This document shows positions 1 to 5,037 of a stretch of DNA of 5,037 bases, one piece after another. Made by a program: the position numbers and the translations under genes. Below the pieces are notes generated by a model. That model was not told where the DNA came from. It was given only the letters and a program-made list of their open reading frames with translations, and ran no database searches. Every line of letters begins with the position of its first letter. Position 1 is the first letter of the stretch. Source of the DNA: Oscillospiraceae bacterium (GTDB taxonomy: Bacteria; Bacillota; Clostridia; Oscillospirales; Acutalibacteraceae); NCBI GenBank assembly GCA_009786735.1, contig WQRM01000120.1, forward strand, positions 1 through 5,037, written 5' to 3'.

Positions 1-41
1 GTTTTGGGGGTAGAGATATTGGTTCAGAAAATCCTCCAATC
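1..41. other. Window edge, no gene supported
   Basis: This short stretch lies downstream of the terminator of the minus-strand kinase gene. On the minus strand it stays open to the window edge in one frame (39 down to 1, beginning TTG GAG GAT). It has no ATG, and no Shine-Dalgarno sequence precedes the TTG. A GGAGG string at 33-37 (minus strand) has no start codon at a usable distance. It may be leader sequence of a gene beyond the window, but that cannot be decided here. Confidence 0.3.
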
Positions 42-69
42 AAAAAGAGAGCCGACGTGCGGCTCTCTT
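42..69 (-). terminator. Intrinsic terminator of the HipA-like kinase gene
   Basis: A perfect 10-bp GC-containing stem is formed by 45-54 and 60-69 with a 5-base loop at 55-59. Read on the minus strand the second arm ends in CTCTCTT and runs straight into TTT, giving a run of five T. This is the layout of a Rho-independent terminator. It lies 18 bases past the stop codon of the kinase gene, so it should end that transcript. The plus-strand reading has a weaker T-tract after the stem and no gene that needs it. Confidence 0.85.
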
Positions 70-86
70 GCGGCTATATTTTTTCG

Positions 87-1196
87 TTACATGCTCATGG
101 TTTGGTCGAAAACAAGCCTTGCTGCTTGCGCTGGCACATCCATCGTGAGCGCCTGCATGTGCGTTTGCAGCTGCGCGCTACCATTCATCACAAAAGTGTG
201 CAGCGCATCGAGGTCTACAGCGATGTCGGTGGCCTGTGCGCACGCGGCAATCATCTGCGGCGTGGGCGTGGGGAATTCTTTGGCAAAGGCAAGCGCACGC
301 TCATCCTCGGCCAGCAACTCGCAGAATAACGCAATGAGCTTGTCATGCGCGCGCTCCAGCTTCGGGAGGCCGCGCGCAAACAGGGCAATGTTATTGTCGA
401 AATTCGGTGCCATGGACAAGATTTCGCCACTATCCACATCGCGCAGCACGCCGTAATTTTTCGTGTGGCGGTCCATGTTGAAACACAGTGCGTCCATGTA
501 GATGATTTGCAGATACTCACGCGCAAGTTGCGGTGATATGCCATAAAACACATCAAAATTACGCAGATAATCCTCATCGTCGCCCATGATGCCGTCTGCG
601 GACTCGAAGTTCATCGTGGCATGTTGCGTGAAATCCGGGCTGATGACGGTGTCATCTTCAGCGAAATACTCGGCCATCGGGAAGCCCAATGCCTGCCCTA
701 ACCGACAGATGAACAGCTCGGAAAACCGCTCCAAGTCACTGCCTTGTTTGACCATCCACCATGCATTGTCACGCAACAGCCAGCATTTCTCGTATGAGCC
801 AATGTTGGTCAGCTCCGGCGTGGGCGCGTAGTTCTTGTTGAAGCTATCGGGGTCGCCGCGCAGGGCAAGCGCTGCAAATGGATTTTCTTTGAAGCGCACA
901 TCGTCGTAAGTGAGCGCCTCGCCCTCGGCGCAAAACCAGTATGCATCGGTGATGGTGGCGGCGTGCACGCGCAGCACGGCATCGAGGTCATCGCCTTGGG
1001 CGATGCGCAGGGCACGCTTGAGCAACCGCGAATTGCTGCGATGAGCATCAATCGCACGACCGCGCAGCCAAGCTTCAACATCGCCGGTGCGCTGCAAAAA
1101 TAACGGCAGCCGCGCCCGGTCACACTCGACCAAGCGGCCATGACGCACCCCTCCCACGACCGTGTCGCGTGAGCGAATTTCACCGTTGAGTTGCAT
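87..1196 (-). CDS. HipA-like serine/threonine kinase-fold protein
   Basis: A 369-residue cytoplasmic protein with a HipA-type kinase domain in its C-terminal two thirds. Visible motifs are a TNIGSYEKCW loop (130-139), which resembles the Gly/Ser-rich loop of HipA; a WWMVK strand with K150 as likely ATP-binding lysine; a helix ERFSELFICRLGQALGF (157-172) with candidate partner glutamates E157 and E160; the catalytic-loop motif NMDRHTKNYGVL (240-251) with D242 as probable catalytic base and N247 as metal ligand; and APNFDNN (263-269) with D267 in the DFG-like position. The first 120 residues (including RAIDAHRSNSRLLKRALR) look like the N-terminal region of stand-alone HipA-like proteins found on mobile DNA of gut Clostridia, sometimes labelled excisionase without proof. 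HipA of E. coli phosphorylates glutamyl-tRNA synthetase; the substrate here is unknown. No HipB-like DNA-binding antitoxin is adjacent. The start is set by GAGGTG at 1204-1209, 7 bases upstream of the ATG. The gene has its own promoter and terminator. Family assignment is firm; role as toxin, defence or regulatory kinase is inference. Confidence 0.85.
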   Translation of the reverse strand: MQLNGEIRSRDTVVGGVRHGRLVECDRARLPLFLQRTGDVEAWLRGRAIDAHRSNSRLLKRALRIAQGDDLDAVLRVHAATITDAYWFCAEGEALTYDDVRFKENPFAALALRGDPDSFNKNYAPTPELTNIGSYEKCWLLRDNAWWMVKQGSDLERFSELFICRLGQALGFPMAEYFAEDDTVISPDFTQHATMNFESADGIMGDDEDYLRNFDVFYGISPQLAREYLQIIYMDALCFNMDRHTKNYGVLRDVDSGEILSMAPNFDNNIALFARGLPKLERAHDKLIALFCELLAEDERALAFAKEFPTPTPQMIAACAQATDIAVDLDALHTFVMNGSAQLQTHMQALTMDVPAQAARLVFDQTMSM

Positions 1197-1203
1197 AAGC
1201 TTT

Positions 1204-1209
1204 CACCTC
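1204..1209 (-). promoter_or_regulatory. Ribosome binding site of the HipA-like gene
   Basis: GAGGTG on the minus strand, within AGAGGTGAAA, lies 7 bases upstream of the ATG at 1196-1194. This fixes the start codon of the kinase gene. Confidence 0.8.
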
Positions 1210-1217
1210 TTTCCTCT

Positions 1218-1246
1218 ATTATACACCATTTTGCACAAAAAAGCAA
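1218..1246 (-). promoter_or_regulatory. Sigma70-type promoter of the HipA-like gene
   Basis: On the minus strand TTGCTT (1246-1241) and a perfect TATAAT (1223-1218) are separated by 17 bases. The expected transcription start is near 1211, giving a leader of about 15 bases that contains the GAGGTG site. The promoter sits just after the original stop codon of the conjugation gene (1251-1253), so the kinase gene can be expressed independently of the conjugation operon. The insertion sequence stopped 22 bases short of the -35 box and left the promoter intact. The -35 box is only a half match, so strength is uncertain. Confidence 0.75.
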
Positions 1247-1250
1247 GCGT

Positions 1251-1260
1251 TTAGCGTCGA
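1251..1260 (-). other. Displaced 3' end of the conjugation gene
   Basis: On the minus strand these ten bases read T CGA CGC TAA. Joined to the target duplication and to the gene at 4181-5037 they give GTT TTT CGA CGC TAA, that is V-F-R-R-stop in the gene's own frame. This is the original end of the TrbL/VirB6-like gene, cut off by the insertion sequence and no longer translated with it. Confidence 0.85.
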
Positions 1261-1268
1261 AAAACTCT
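1261..1268. repeat. Target site duplication, left copy
   Basis: AAAACTCT directly abuts the left end of the insertion sequence and is repeated exactly at 4181-4188. Eight bases is the usual duplication length for the IS66 family. Confidence 0.95.
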
Positions 1269-1286
1269 GTGTCCGTCTAATAGGTA
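1269..1286 (+). repeat. Left terminal inverted repeat of the IS66 element
   Basis: GTGTCCGTCTAATAGGTA. It matches the reverse complement of 4163-4180 at 16 of 18 positions; the mismatches are at positions 3 and 16. The motif TAGGTA recurs inside the right end four bases further in. Confidence 0.93.
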
Positions 1287-1294
1287 ATCACCTA
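1281..1294. repeat. Small palindrome in the left IS end
   Basis: TAGGTAATCACCTA consists of two 5-base arms (TAGGT/ACCTA) around AATC. It overlaps the inner edge of the left terminal repeat and lies about 50 bases upstream of the first gene. It could be a binding site for the transposase or for the zinc-finger protein, but nothing in the sequence proves this. No convincing promoter for the first gene was found in 1269-1341. Confidence 0.35.
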
Positions 1295-1326
1295 GTCAAA
1301 GGGTTGCGATTGTGGTAAGCTGTTCT

Positions 1327-1333
1327 AGGGGTG
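1327..1333 (+). promoter_or_regulatory. Ribosome binding site that sets the GTG start at 1342
   Basis: AGGGGTG lies 8 bases upstream of GTG at 1342-1344. An earlier in-frame GTG at 1312 has no comparable site, so 1342 is the preferred start of the fusion gene. Confidence 0.65.
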
Positions 1334-1341
1334 AAGTAGCA

Positions 1342-2532
1342 GTGTACAAGGAAAAAACGTGTTTGGGTTGCGGAAAAGTTTTTCGCCCCAGCAGTGGGAA
1401 TCAGACTTGCTGTAGCCGTTCGTGCTGGTTGGCGCAAGACAACATCAAAAAGAATCCGAATAAGTTTCGCGCAAGGAACTGCCCTCGGTGCGGAAAGCTG
1501 GTTGAGAACGATCCGCACACGCCTGGCATTCGGATTTTCTGTAGCCAAAAATGTTACAGAGCGCATTATTACAGGCTAACACATCAACCGAAGATGGCAG
1601 AAGAAAAAGCGTGTTTGCAATGTGGCAAAGCGTTTGTTCGTAACAGTGCTCATCAAAAATTTTGCAGTTCTATTTGTTGGCACGAGCATTACAATATCCG
1701 TAAGCACCCCGACAAGTATCGTGAAAGAAATTGCCCAATATGTGCTGCTCCAGTTGAAAATGGTCCACATAGCCGCGGCAAGAGGCTGTTTTGCAGCACG
1801 AAGTGTTGTGCAAGATTTCATGACCGAAAGCAGGCAGAAGCAAAGCGCAGACCCATTGAAGAAAAATCCTGTCTGTATTGCGGCAAAATATTCATGACCA
1901 AATACTCGTTTCACTTGTGTTGCAGCAAGCGGTGTCGTCATCGGTATTTGAAAGAACAGCGTAACCCAAGCTCCTATACTGACAGACAGTGCCCAAATTG
2001 CGGGGTGATGTTTCGCCAAAGCACAACCAAGTCGGGCTTCCAAAGATATTGCTGTCACGAATGCGCGCGAGCATTTAGGATGAAAAAGAGCAGCGACATG
2101 CTTTCACAGGCTCAATTTGAACGAAAAAATTGTATTACTGCGTTCCGTCCTGATCGATGGCACAAACAGCTGACGAAGTTGGCAAGCGAACAGCGAGATG
2201 ATGAGCCGCCGCCACGACGTATTTTGCTGGTGCTTGGTGTGATGGGAATCATTAGTTTGGGCAGACGATGCGAATTTGTCCGTTATCAGCTCAACGCAGA
2301 CCCCTGCAGCGGTGATTTGTATGTGTTTTGCAATAGCGCAAGATCAGTGCTGCGCTATTTTGAATGGGATAGTACAGAGTTCTGCGTTGGCTACCGTCGT
2401 GCACATTGCGGGACATTTCCCTGGCCACACGCTAAAGAGTGTCGAGTCATGGAAATTAGCGAAGATGAGTGGAATTTTCTGCTGCACAAGTCTGCGCGAA
2501 CCTTGATGAGAACAAACAGCAAAAACCGTTGA
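1342..2532 (+). CDS. tnpB: Six-zinc-finger array fused to an IS66 TnpB-like domain
   Basis: A 396-residue protein with two parts. Residues 1-246 hold six C-x2-C...C-x3-C motifs arranged as three tandem pairs with a period of 84-86 residues. The first finger of each pair has a 13-residue linker (C7/C10/C24/C28, C91/C94/C108/C112, C177/C180/C194/C198). The second has a 16-residue linker (C47/C50/C67/C71, C131/C134/C151/C155, C217/C220/C237/C241). Conserved strings include CLxCGK and NCPxC...VEN. Such Cys4 knuckles probably bind zinc and may bind DNA or RNA. Residues about 292-383 resemble the IS66 accessory protein TnpB: DPCSGDLYVFCN (320-331), an EWD (341-343) and GTFPWP (357-362) occupy the places of the family's DPFSGxLFVFCN, LWD and GRFxWP strings. 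Ordinary TnpB is about 115 residues, so the first 290 are additional. The gene ends 40 bases before tnpC. TnpB's role in IS66 transposition is required in some members but biochemically undefined. The GTG start is chosen for its ribosome binding site; a start at 1312 would add ten residues. Confidence 0.8.
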   Translation: MYKEKTCLGCGKVFRPSSGNQTCCSRSCWLAQDNIKKNPNKFRARNCPRCGKLVENDPHTPGIRIFCSQKCYRAHYYRLTHQPKMAEEKACLQCGKAFVRNSAHQKFCSSICWHEHYNIRKHPDKYRERNCPICAAPVENGPHSRGKRLFCSTKCCARFHDRKQAEAKRRPIEEKSCLYCGKIFMTKYSFHLCCSKRCRHRYLKEQRNPSSYTDRQCPNCGVMFRQSTTKSGFQRYCCHECARAFRMKKSSDMLSQAQFERKNCITAFRPDRWHKQLTKLASEQRDDEPPPRRILLVLGVMGIISLGRRCEFVRYQLNADPCSGDLYVFCNSARSVLRYFEWDSTEFCVGYRRAHCGTFPWPHAKECRVMEISEDEWNFLLHKSARTLMRTNSKNR

Positions 2533-2537
2533 TACAC

Positions 2538-2566
2538 TTGACTTTTCAGCGATTTCATGGTATAAT
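2538..2566 (+). promoter_or_regulatory. Strong promoter giving a probably leaderless tnpC mRNA
   Basis: TTGACT (2538-2543), a 17-base spacer and a perfect TATAAT (2561-2566) form a near-consensus sigma70-type promoter between the two IS genes. Only six bases (ATTAAC) separate the -10 box from the ATG at 2573, so transcription should start at or within a base or two of the start codon. No Shine-Dalgarno sequence precedes that ATG. The transcript is therefore predicted to be leaderless, or nearly so. Confidence 0.8.
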
Positions 2567-2572
2567 ATTAAC

Positions 2573-4117
2573 ATGAAAATTGATGCCGAACTTGCCGAAT
2601 TGCAAGCTGAAAATGAGCAGCTTAAACAGCAAAACCAGTGGCTTTTGGAGCAACTAAAGCTTGCCCGAAAGCGGCAGTTCGGTGCGTCCAGCGAAAAGAA
2701 CCAGTTGGATAACGGTGAACAGCTGGGTTTGTTCAATGAGGCTGAGTTATGGGTTGACGAGCCGCAGCCAAAGCAAATCAAGGCATACACTCGTCGCGCA
2801 GCAGGCAAAGTCGGCATGGGCAACTTACCGAAAGATTTGCCTGTCGAAGTCATTGAACATGACCTACCCGCTGAACAAAAAAGCTGCCCCGACTGCGGAC
2901 AAGGCATGCATGCGATGGGGCGCAATACGCGAGATGAGTTGAAGTTTGTTCCCGCTAAAGCAGTAATTTTACGGCATGAGGCGTTAACCTATGCTTGCCG
3001 TTGCTGCGAAAAACATAGCGACCATGTGCCCGTTTTGAAGGCGGCAATGCCCGCACCAGTCATAAAAGGCAGCTTTGCGAGCCCCGAAGCCATCGCGCAT
3101 ATCGCTTGTGAAAAGTTCGTGATGGGGCTGCCGCTCTATCGCCAAGAGCAGGATTGGAACCGCAAGGGTATCCCGCTCTCGCGCCAAACGATGAGCAACT
3201 GGCTCATTCGCGTAACGCAGGATTGGTTGCAGCCAATTTACGACGCGATGCAAGCTCAACTGCGCAGACAGCAAGTGTTACATGCCGATGAAACCGTGGT
3301 GCAAGTGCTGCGCGAAGATGGTCGACCAGCCCAAAGCAAGAGTTACATGTGGCTGTATCGCACCTCTTGTGACGCTCAGCACCATATTGTGCTGTATGAA
3401 TACCAGCCCAGCCGTTCCGTCAGTTGTGCACGCAGATTTTTGGACGGCTTCGAGGGATTTTTACACACGGATGGCTTAAAGGGATACCATAACCAGCTGC
3501 CGCCAAGCATTACGGTAGTTGGTTGTTGGGCGCATGCCAGGCGACGTTTTGACGAGGCGCTGAAAATTGTGCCGGAAAGCGCACGCAAAAATTCCCCGGC
3601 GGCCAGTGCCATCATGCAACTTGGGCAGATTTACAAACTAGAGGAAGAATTTCGCCAATTGCCCCAAGATGACAATTTCAAAGCTCGGGTTGAGGCGAGA
3701 CAACAGCGCAGCAGACCATTGATTGATATATTTTTTGAGTGGTGCGCTATGCAAACTGCGCTGCCCAAATCCGCCCTAGGTCAAGCCATTGCTTATTGTC
3801 AAAGCCAACGTTTTTGGCTGGAACATGTTTTGCTTGATGGCAGACTGGAAATCGACAATAACCGTGCCGAGCGCAGCATCAAACCCTTTGTCATCGGTCG
3901 AAAAAATTGGCTGTTCAGCAACACGCCGAACGGTGCGCGCAGCAGTGCCGTGCTCTATTCCATCATCGAAACCTGCAAAGAAAACAACATCAATCCATTC
4001 GATTACTTATCCTTTGTGTTTCGTAATGCGCCGAATCTGGACGTTCAAAATAACCCAAACGCACTAGAACGACTGATGCCTTGGAACTTCAAGGCATCGC
4101 CTACGATAACAGTATAA
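2573..4117 (+). CDS. tnpC: IS66-family DDE transposase TnpC
   Basis: A 514-residue protein, the usual length for TnpC. It catalyses the DNA cleavage and strand transfer of the element. Domain order fits the family: an N-terminal leucine-zipper coiled coil (about 4-32, AELAELQAENEQLKQQN) leading into ARKRQFGASSEK (31-42); a zinc-binding motif with C105/C108 and C142/C145; then the catalytic core. The probable DDE triad is D239 (HADET), D300 (HTDGLKGY) and E433 (DNNRAERSIKPF), with the conserved string CWAHARRRF (318-326) between. The C-terminal segment (GRKNWLFSNTPNGARSS through IIETCKENNINPFDYL) is the typical IS66 C-terminal block. No frameshift or missing key residue is seen, so the enzyme looks active. 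No in-frame start exists between the previous gene's stop and this ATG, and the N-terminus matches the family, so 2573 is well supported despite having no ribosome binding site. Confidence 0.97.
   Translation: MKIDAELAELQAENEQLKQQNQWLLEQLKLARKRQFGASSEKNQLDNGEQLGLFNEAELWVDEPQPKQIKAYTRRAAGKVGMGNLPKDLPVEVIEHDLPAEQKSCPDCGQGMHAMGRNTRDELKFVPAKAVILRHEALTYACRCCEKHSDHVPVLKAAMPAPVIKGSFASPEAIAHIACEKFVMGLPLYRQEQDWNRKGIPLSRQTMSNWLIRVTQDWLQPIYDAMQAQLRRQQVLHADETVVQVLREDGRPAQSKSYMWLYRTSCDAQHHIVLYEYQPSRSVSCARRFLDGFEGFLHTDGLKGYHNQLPPSITVVGCWAHARRRFDEALKIVPESARKNSPAASAIMQLGQIYKLEEEFRQLPQDDNFKARVEARQQRSRPLIDIFFEWCAMQTALPKSALGQAIAYCQSQRFWLEHVLLDGRLEIDNNRAERSIKPFVIGRKNWLFSNTPNGARSSAVLYSIIETCKENNINPFDYLSFVFRNAPNLDVQNNPNALERLMPWNFKASPTITV
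4075..4098. other. Hairpin in the last codons of tnpC
   Basis: GATGCCTTG (4075-4083) and CAAGGCATC (4090-4098) form a perfect 9-bp stem with a 6-base loop. It lies inside the coding sequence, about 20 bases before the tnpC stop, and no T-run follows directly; the nearest one is TTTTTT at 4143-4148. It is not a standard intrinsic terminator. It may protect the 3' end of the mRNA or may follow from the codons for the MPWNFKAS segment. Confidence 0.4.
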
Positions 4118-4161
4118 CACATCCAATAGGCATTTTCAACTGTTTTTTACATGAGCTGTAC

Positions 4162-5037
4162 CTATCTATTAGACGGATACAAAACTCTGGCCACATTCAT
4201 GGCACTATTGGTCGCATGCACGACGCTCGAGATATTAAACTTCGTTGACGTGTCCAGCCCAAATTGTTGTGCAATGCGCGGCACCTCAGCGGCAGAGAGC
4301 ATGATCCCCAGCCCGAGCAACATGTGGTCGGGGAAGGTGAGCAGCCCGAGGAACAGCAATGTGGTCTGCATGAAGGCCGTGAGGCACAGCGCAGCAATCT
4401 GCCGAGCCCAGCCCCAAAAGCCGTCGGAGTAACCCCGCGGCACGCTGAACAAATACAAGCTGCCCACCGCAATCTGAATGAGCATGATGCCGCCACGCTT
4501 GAGGTTACAAAAGAAGATTTTGATTACACAAAACCCAAACGCGACCAGCGCCAACAGGTTGAACAACCGCAAGTTCACGTCAGCGTACAGCCGAAACGAA
4601 CCCTCCAGTACGCTGATACTTTGCTCATCAATGCCGAGCCCACGGCCACCCACCATGATGGCCGTGAGCTCACCGAGAAACGTGGTTTGCAGCGTGATGG
4701 CGAAGCGATACAGCGCAAGCGGCACGGTGCTGAACAGGCTCGCCGCAAAGAAGCCCTTGAGGATGTTGAGTGCCGTGGTCCGGGGGTTTGCCCTGCCGGA
4801 TTGCGCTTCAATGGCGGTGTCGAACACGGCCACCACCATGCCCACCGCGAACAACGCCCAGCCAAACAGATGGAACAATCGCACCGCACCCGCCACCCAC
4901 GGCAAGTCGAAAATCGCGGCACCCATGTTGTCCATCATGCCGAAGAACTCGGCCACGGCCTCGAAGATGGTGGTGTAAAACCATTGCAGCAGGGCGTCGA
5001 AAATCCACGCGGATACCGTGTCGCTCAGTCCCGAAAA
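4162..5037 (-). CDS. TrbL/VirB6-like conjugal transfer membrane protein, 5'-partial, 3' end altered by the IS
   Basis: The frame is open from the window edge at 5037 to a TAG at 4164-4162, giving 291 visible residues. The first start codon in this frame, GTG at 4956, is probably internal: the 27 codons before it are open and protein-like (including AWIFDALLQWFYTTIFEA), and no ribosome binding site precedes it. Counting from the edge, hydrophobic segments lie near 51-73, 93-115, 158-176, 183-199, 214-234 and 238-250, so this is a polytopic inner-membrane protein. The pattern GWALFAVGMVVAVFDTAIE, then QSGR, then ALNILKGF recalls the TrbL/VirB6-type channel component (DUF6045-like) of type IV secretion in Clostridia ICEs, which helps form the DNA-transfer channel. 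The insertion sequence struck the codon after ARV; the original end FRR is replaced by LYPSNR. Such a small change at the tail is probably tolerated. Base composition is clearly richer in GC than the insertion sequence. Confidence 0.8.
   Translation of the reverse strand, partial: FSGLSDTVSAWIFDALLQWFYTTIFEAVAEFFGMMDNMGAAIFDLPWVAGAVRLFHLFGWALFAVGMVVAVFDTAIEAQSGRANPRTTALNILKGFFAASLFSTVPLALYRFAITLQTTFLGELTAIMVGGRGLGIDEQSISVLEGSFRLYADVNLRLFNLLALVAFGFCVIKIFFCNLKRGGIMLIQIAVGSLYLFSVPRGYSDGFWGWARQIAALCLTAFMQTTLLFLGLLTFPDHMLLGLGIMLSAAEVPRIAQQFGLDTSTKFNISSVVHATNSAMNVARVLYPSNR
4163..4180 (-). repeat. Right terminal inverted repeat of the IS66 element
   Basis: On the minus strand it reads GTATCCGTCTAATAGATA, matching the left end at 16 of 18 positions. 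It also serves as coding sequence: in the frame of the interrupted conjugation gene it encodes the end of LYPSNR, and the gene's new TAG stop (4164-4162) overlaps its inner edge. Confidence 0.93.
4181..4188. repeat. Target site duplication, right copy
   Basis: AAAACTCT, identical to 1261-1268, directly follows the right end of the insertion sequence. On the minus strand it belongs to the R-V-(F/L) codons of the conjugation gene. Confidence 0.95.

Larger units (their letters stand above)
1269..4180 (+). mobile_element. IS66-family insertion sequence, 2912 bp, complete
   Basis: The element is bounded by 18-bp imperfect inverted repeats and an exact 8-bp direct duplication of target DNA. It carries two plus-strand genes: a zinc-finger/TnpB fusion (1342-2532) and the IS66 DDE transposase TnpC (2573-4117). 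A classical IS66 element has tnpA, tnpB and tnpC; here no separate tnpA exists, because only about 70 bases precede the fusion gene. The ends begin GTGTCC and GTATCC, whereas typical IS66 elements begin GTAA, so this looks like a divergent branch. Both genes are open from start to stop and the catalytic residues are present, so the element appears intact. The identical duplications are consistent with a fairly recent insertion. The short stretch 4118-4162 after tnpC holds no gene and no clear terminator. Confidence 0.95.

Noticed and set aside
1..39. Start of a further minus-strand gene (TTG GAG GAT TTT...)
   Set aside because: The frame is open for 13 codons to the edge, but it has no ATG and no ribosome binding site, and it follows directly on a terminator. 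Too short to call.
4..456. Plus-strand 150-codon open frame over the end of the kinase gene
   Set aside because: It runs antisense to the well-supported kinase gene, shows no recognisable domain, and has no promoter or ribosome binding site of its own.
1576..2058. Minus-strand 160-codon open frame within the zinc-finger gene
   Set aside because: The plus strand shows regular Cys motifs at fixed spacing, which only the plus-strand frame explains. The antisense frame lacks any signal.
1360..2080. CRISPR-like array suggested by the repeating pattern in the finger region
   Set aside because: The repetition is at protein level (Cys spacing). The DNA repeats are diverged and no uniform direct repeat with spacers is present.
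4162..4956. Conjugation protein starting at GTG 4956
   Set aside because: The same frame is open for 27 more codons to the window edge with membrane-protein-like residues, and no ribosome binding site precedes the GTG. The start must lie outside the window.
4478..4978. Plus-strand 166-codon open frame opposite the conjugation gene
   Set aside because: It is a GC-driven shadow of the minus-strand gene. Its composition is low in complexity and it has no domain pattern.

Overview
The window is a piece of an integrative conjugative element (ICE), or a related conjugative region, interrupted by one complete insertion sequence. The flanking genes are fairly GC-rich. They look like the gut Clostridia (Oscillospiraceae/Faecalibacterium-like) versions of a TrbL/VirB6-type conjugation membrane protein and a stand-alone HipA-like kinase. 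The taxonomic reading is an inference from protein style, not a match.

Layout: (1) Positions 1-41 carry no supported gene. (2) Positions 42-1246 form a self-contained minus-strand unit. It has a sigma70-type promoter with a perfect TATAAT, a good ribosome binding site, a 369-residue HipA-like kinase gene and a strong intrinsic terminator. (3) Positions 1269-4180 are a 2912-bp IS66-family insertion sequence on the plus strand. Imperfect 18-bp terminal inverted repeats (16/18) bound it, and an exact 8-bp target duplication (AAAACTCT) flanks it. It encodes an unusual protein made of six Cys4 zinc-finger motifs in three tandem pairs fused to a TnpB-like domain, followed by a full-length DDE transposase (TnpC). 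No separate tnpA is present. (4) Positions 4162-5037 are the minus-strand TrbL/VirB6-like gene. Its start lies beyond the right edge of the window.

Removing the insertion sequence and one copy of the target duplication restores the original locus. The conjugation gene then ends ...ARVFRR and stops at 1251-1253, five bases upstream of the -35 box of the kinase promoter. The element landed in the third-last codon. It replaced the last three residues with LYPSNR and supplied a new stop codon from its own end, so the conjugation protein is probably still functional.

The strongest candidates for something undescribed are the zinc-finger-array/TnpB fusion and the leaderless arrangement of the transposase gene. 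A consensus-like promoter (TTGACT-17 bp-TATAAT) places the expected transcription start at or next to the ATG. Together they suggest an IS66 variant with altered accessory protein function and separate control of its two genes.
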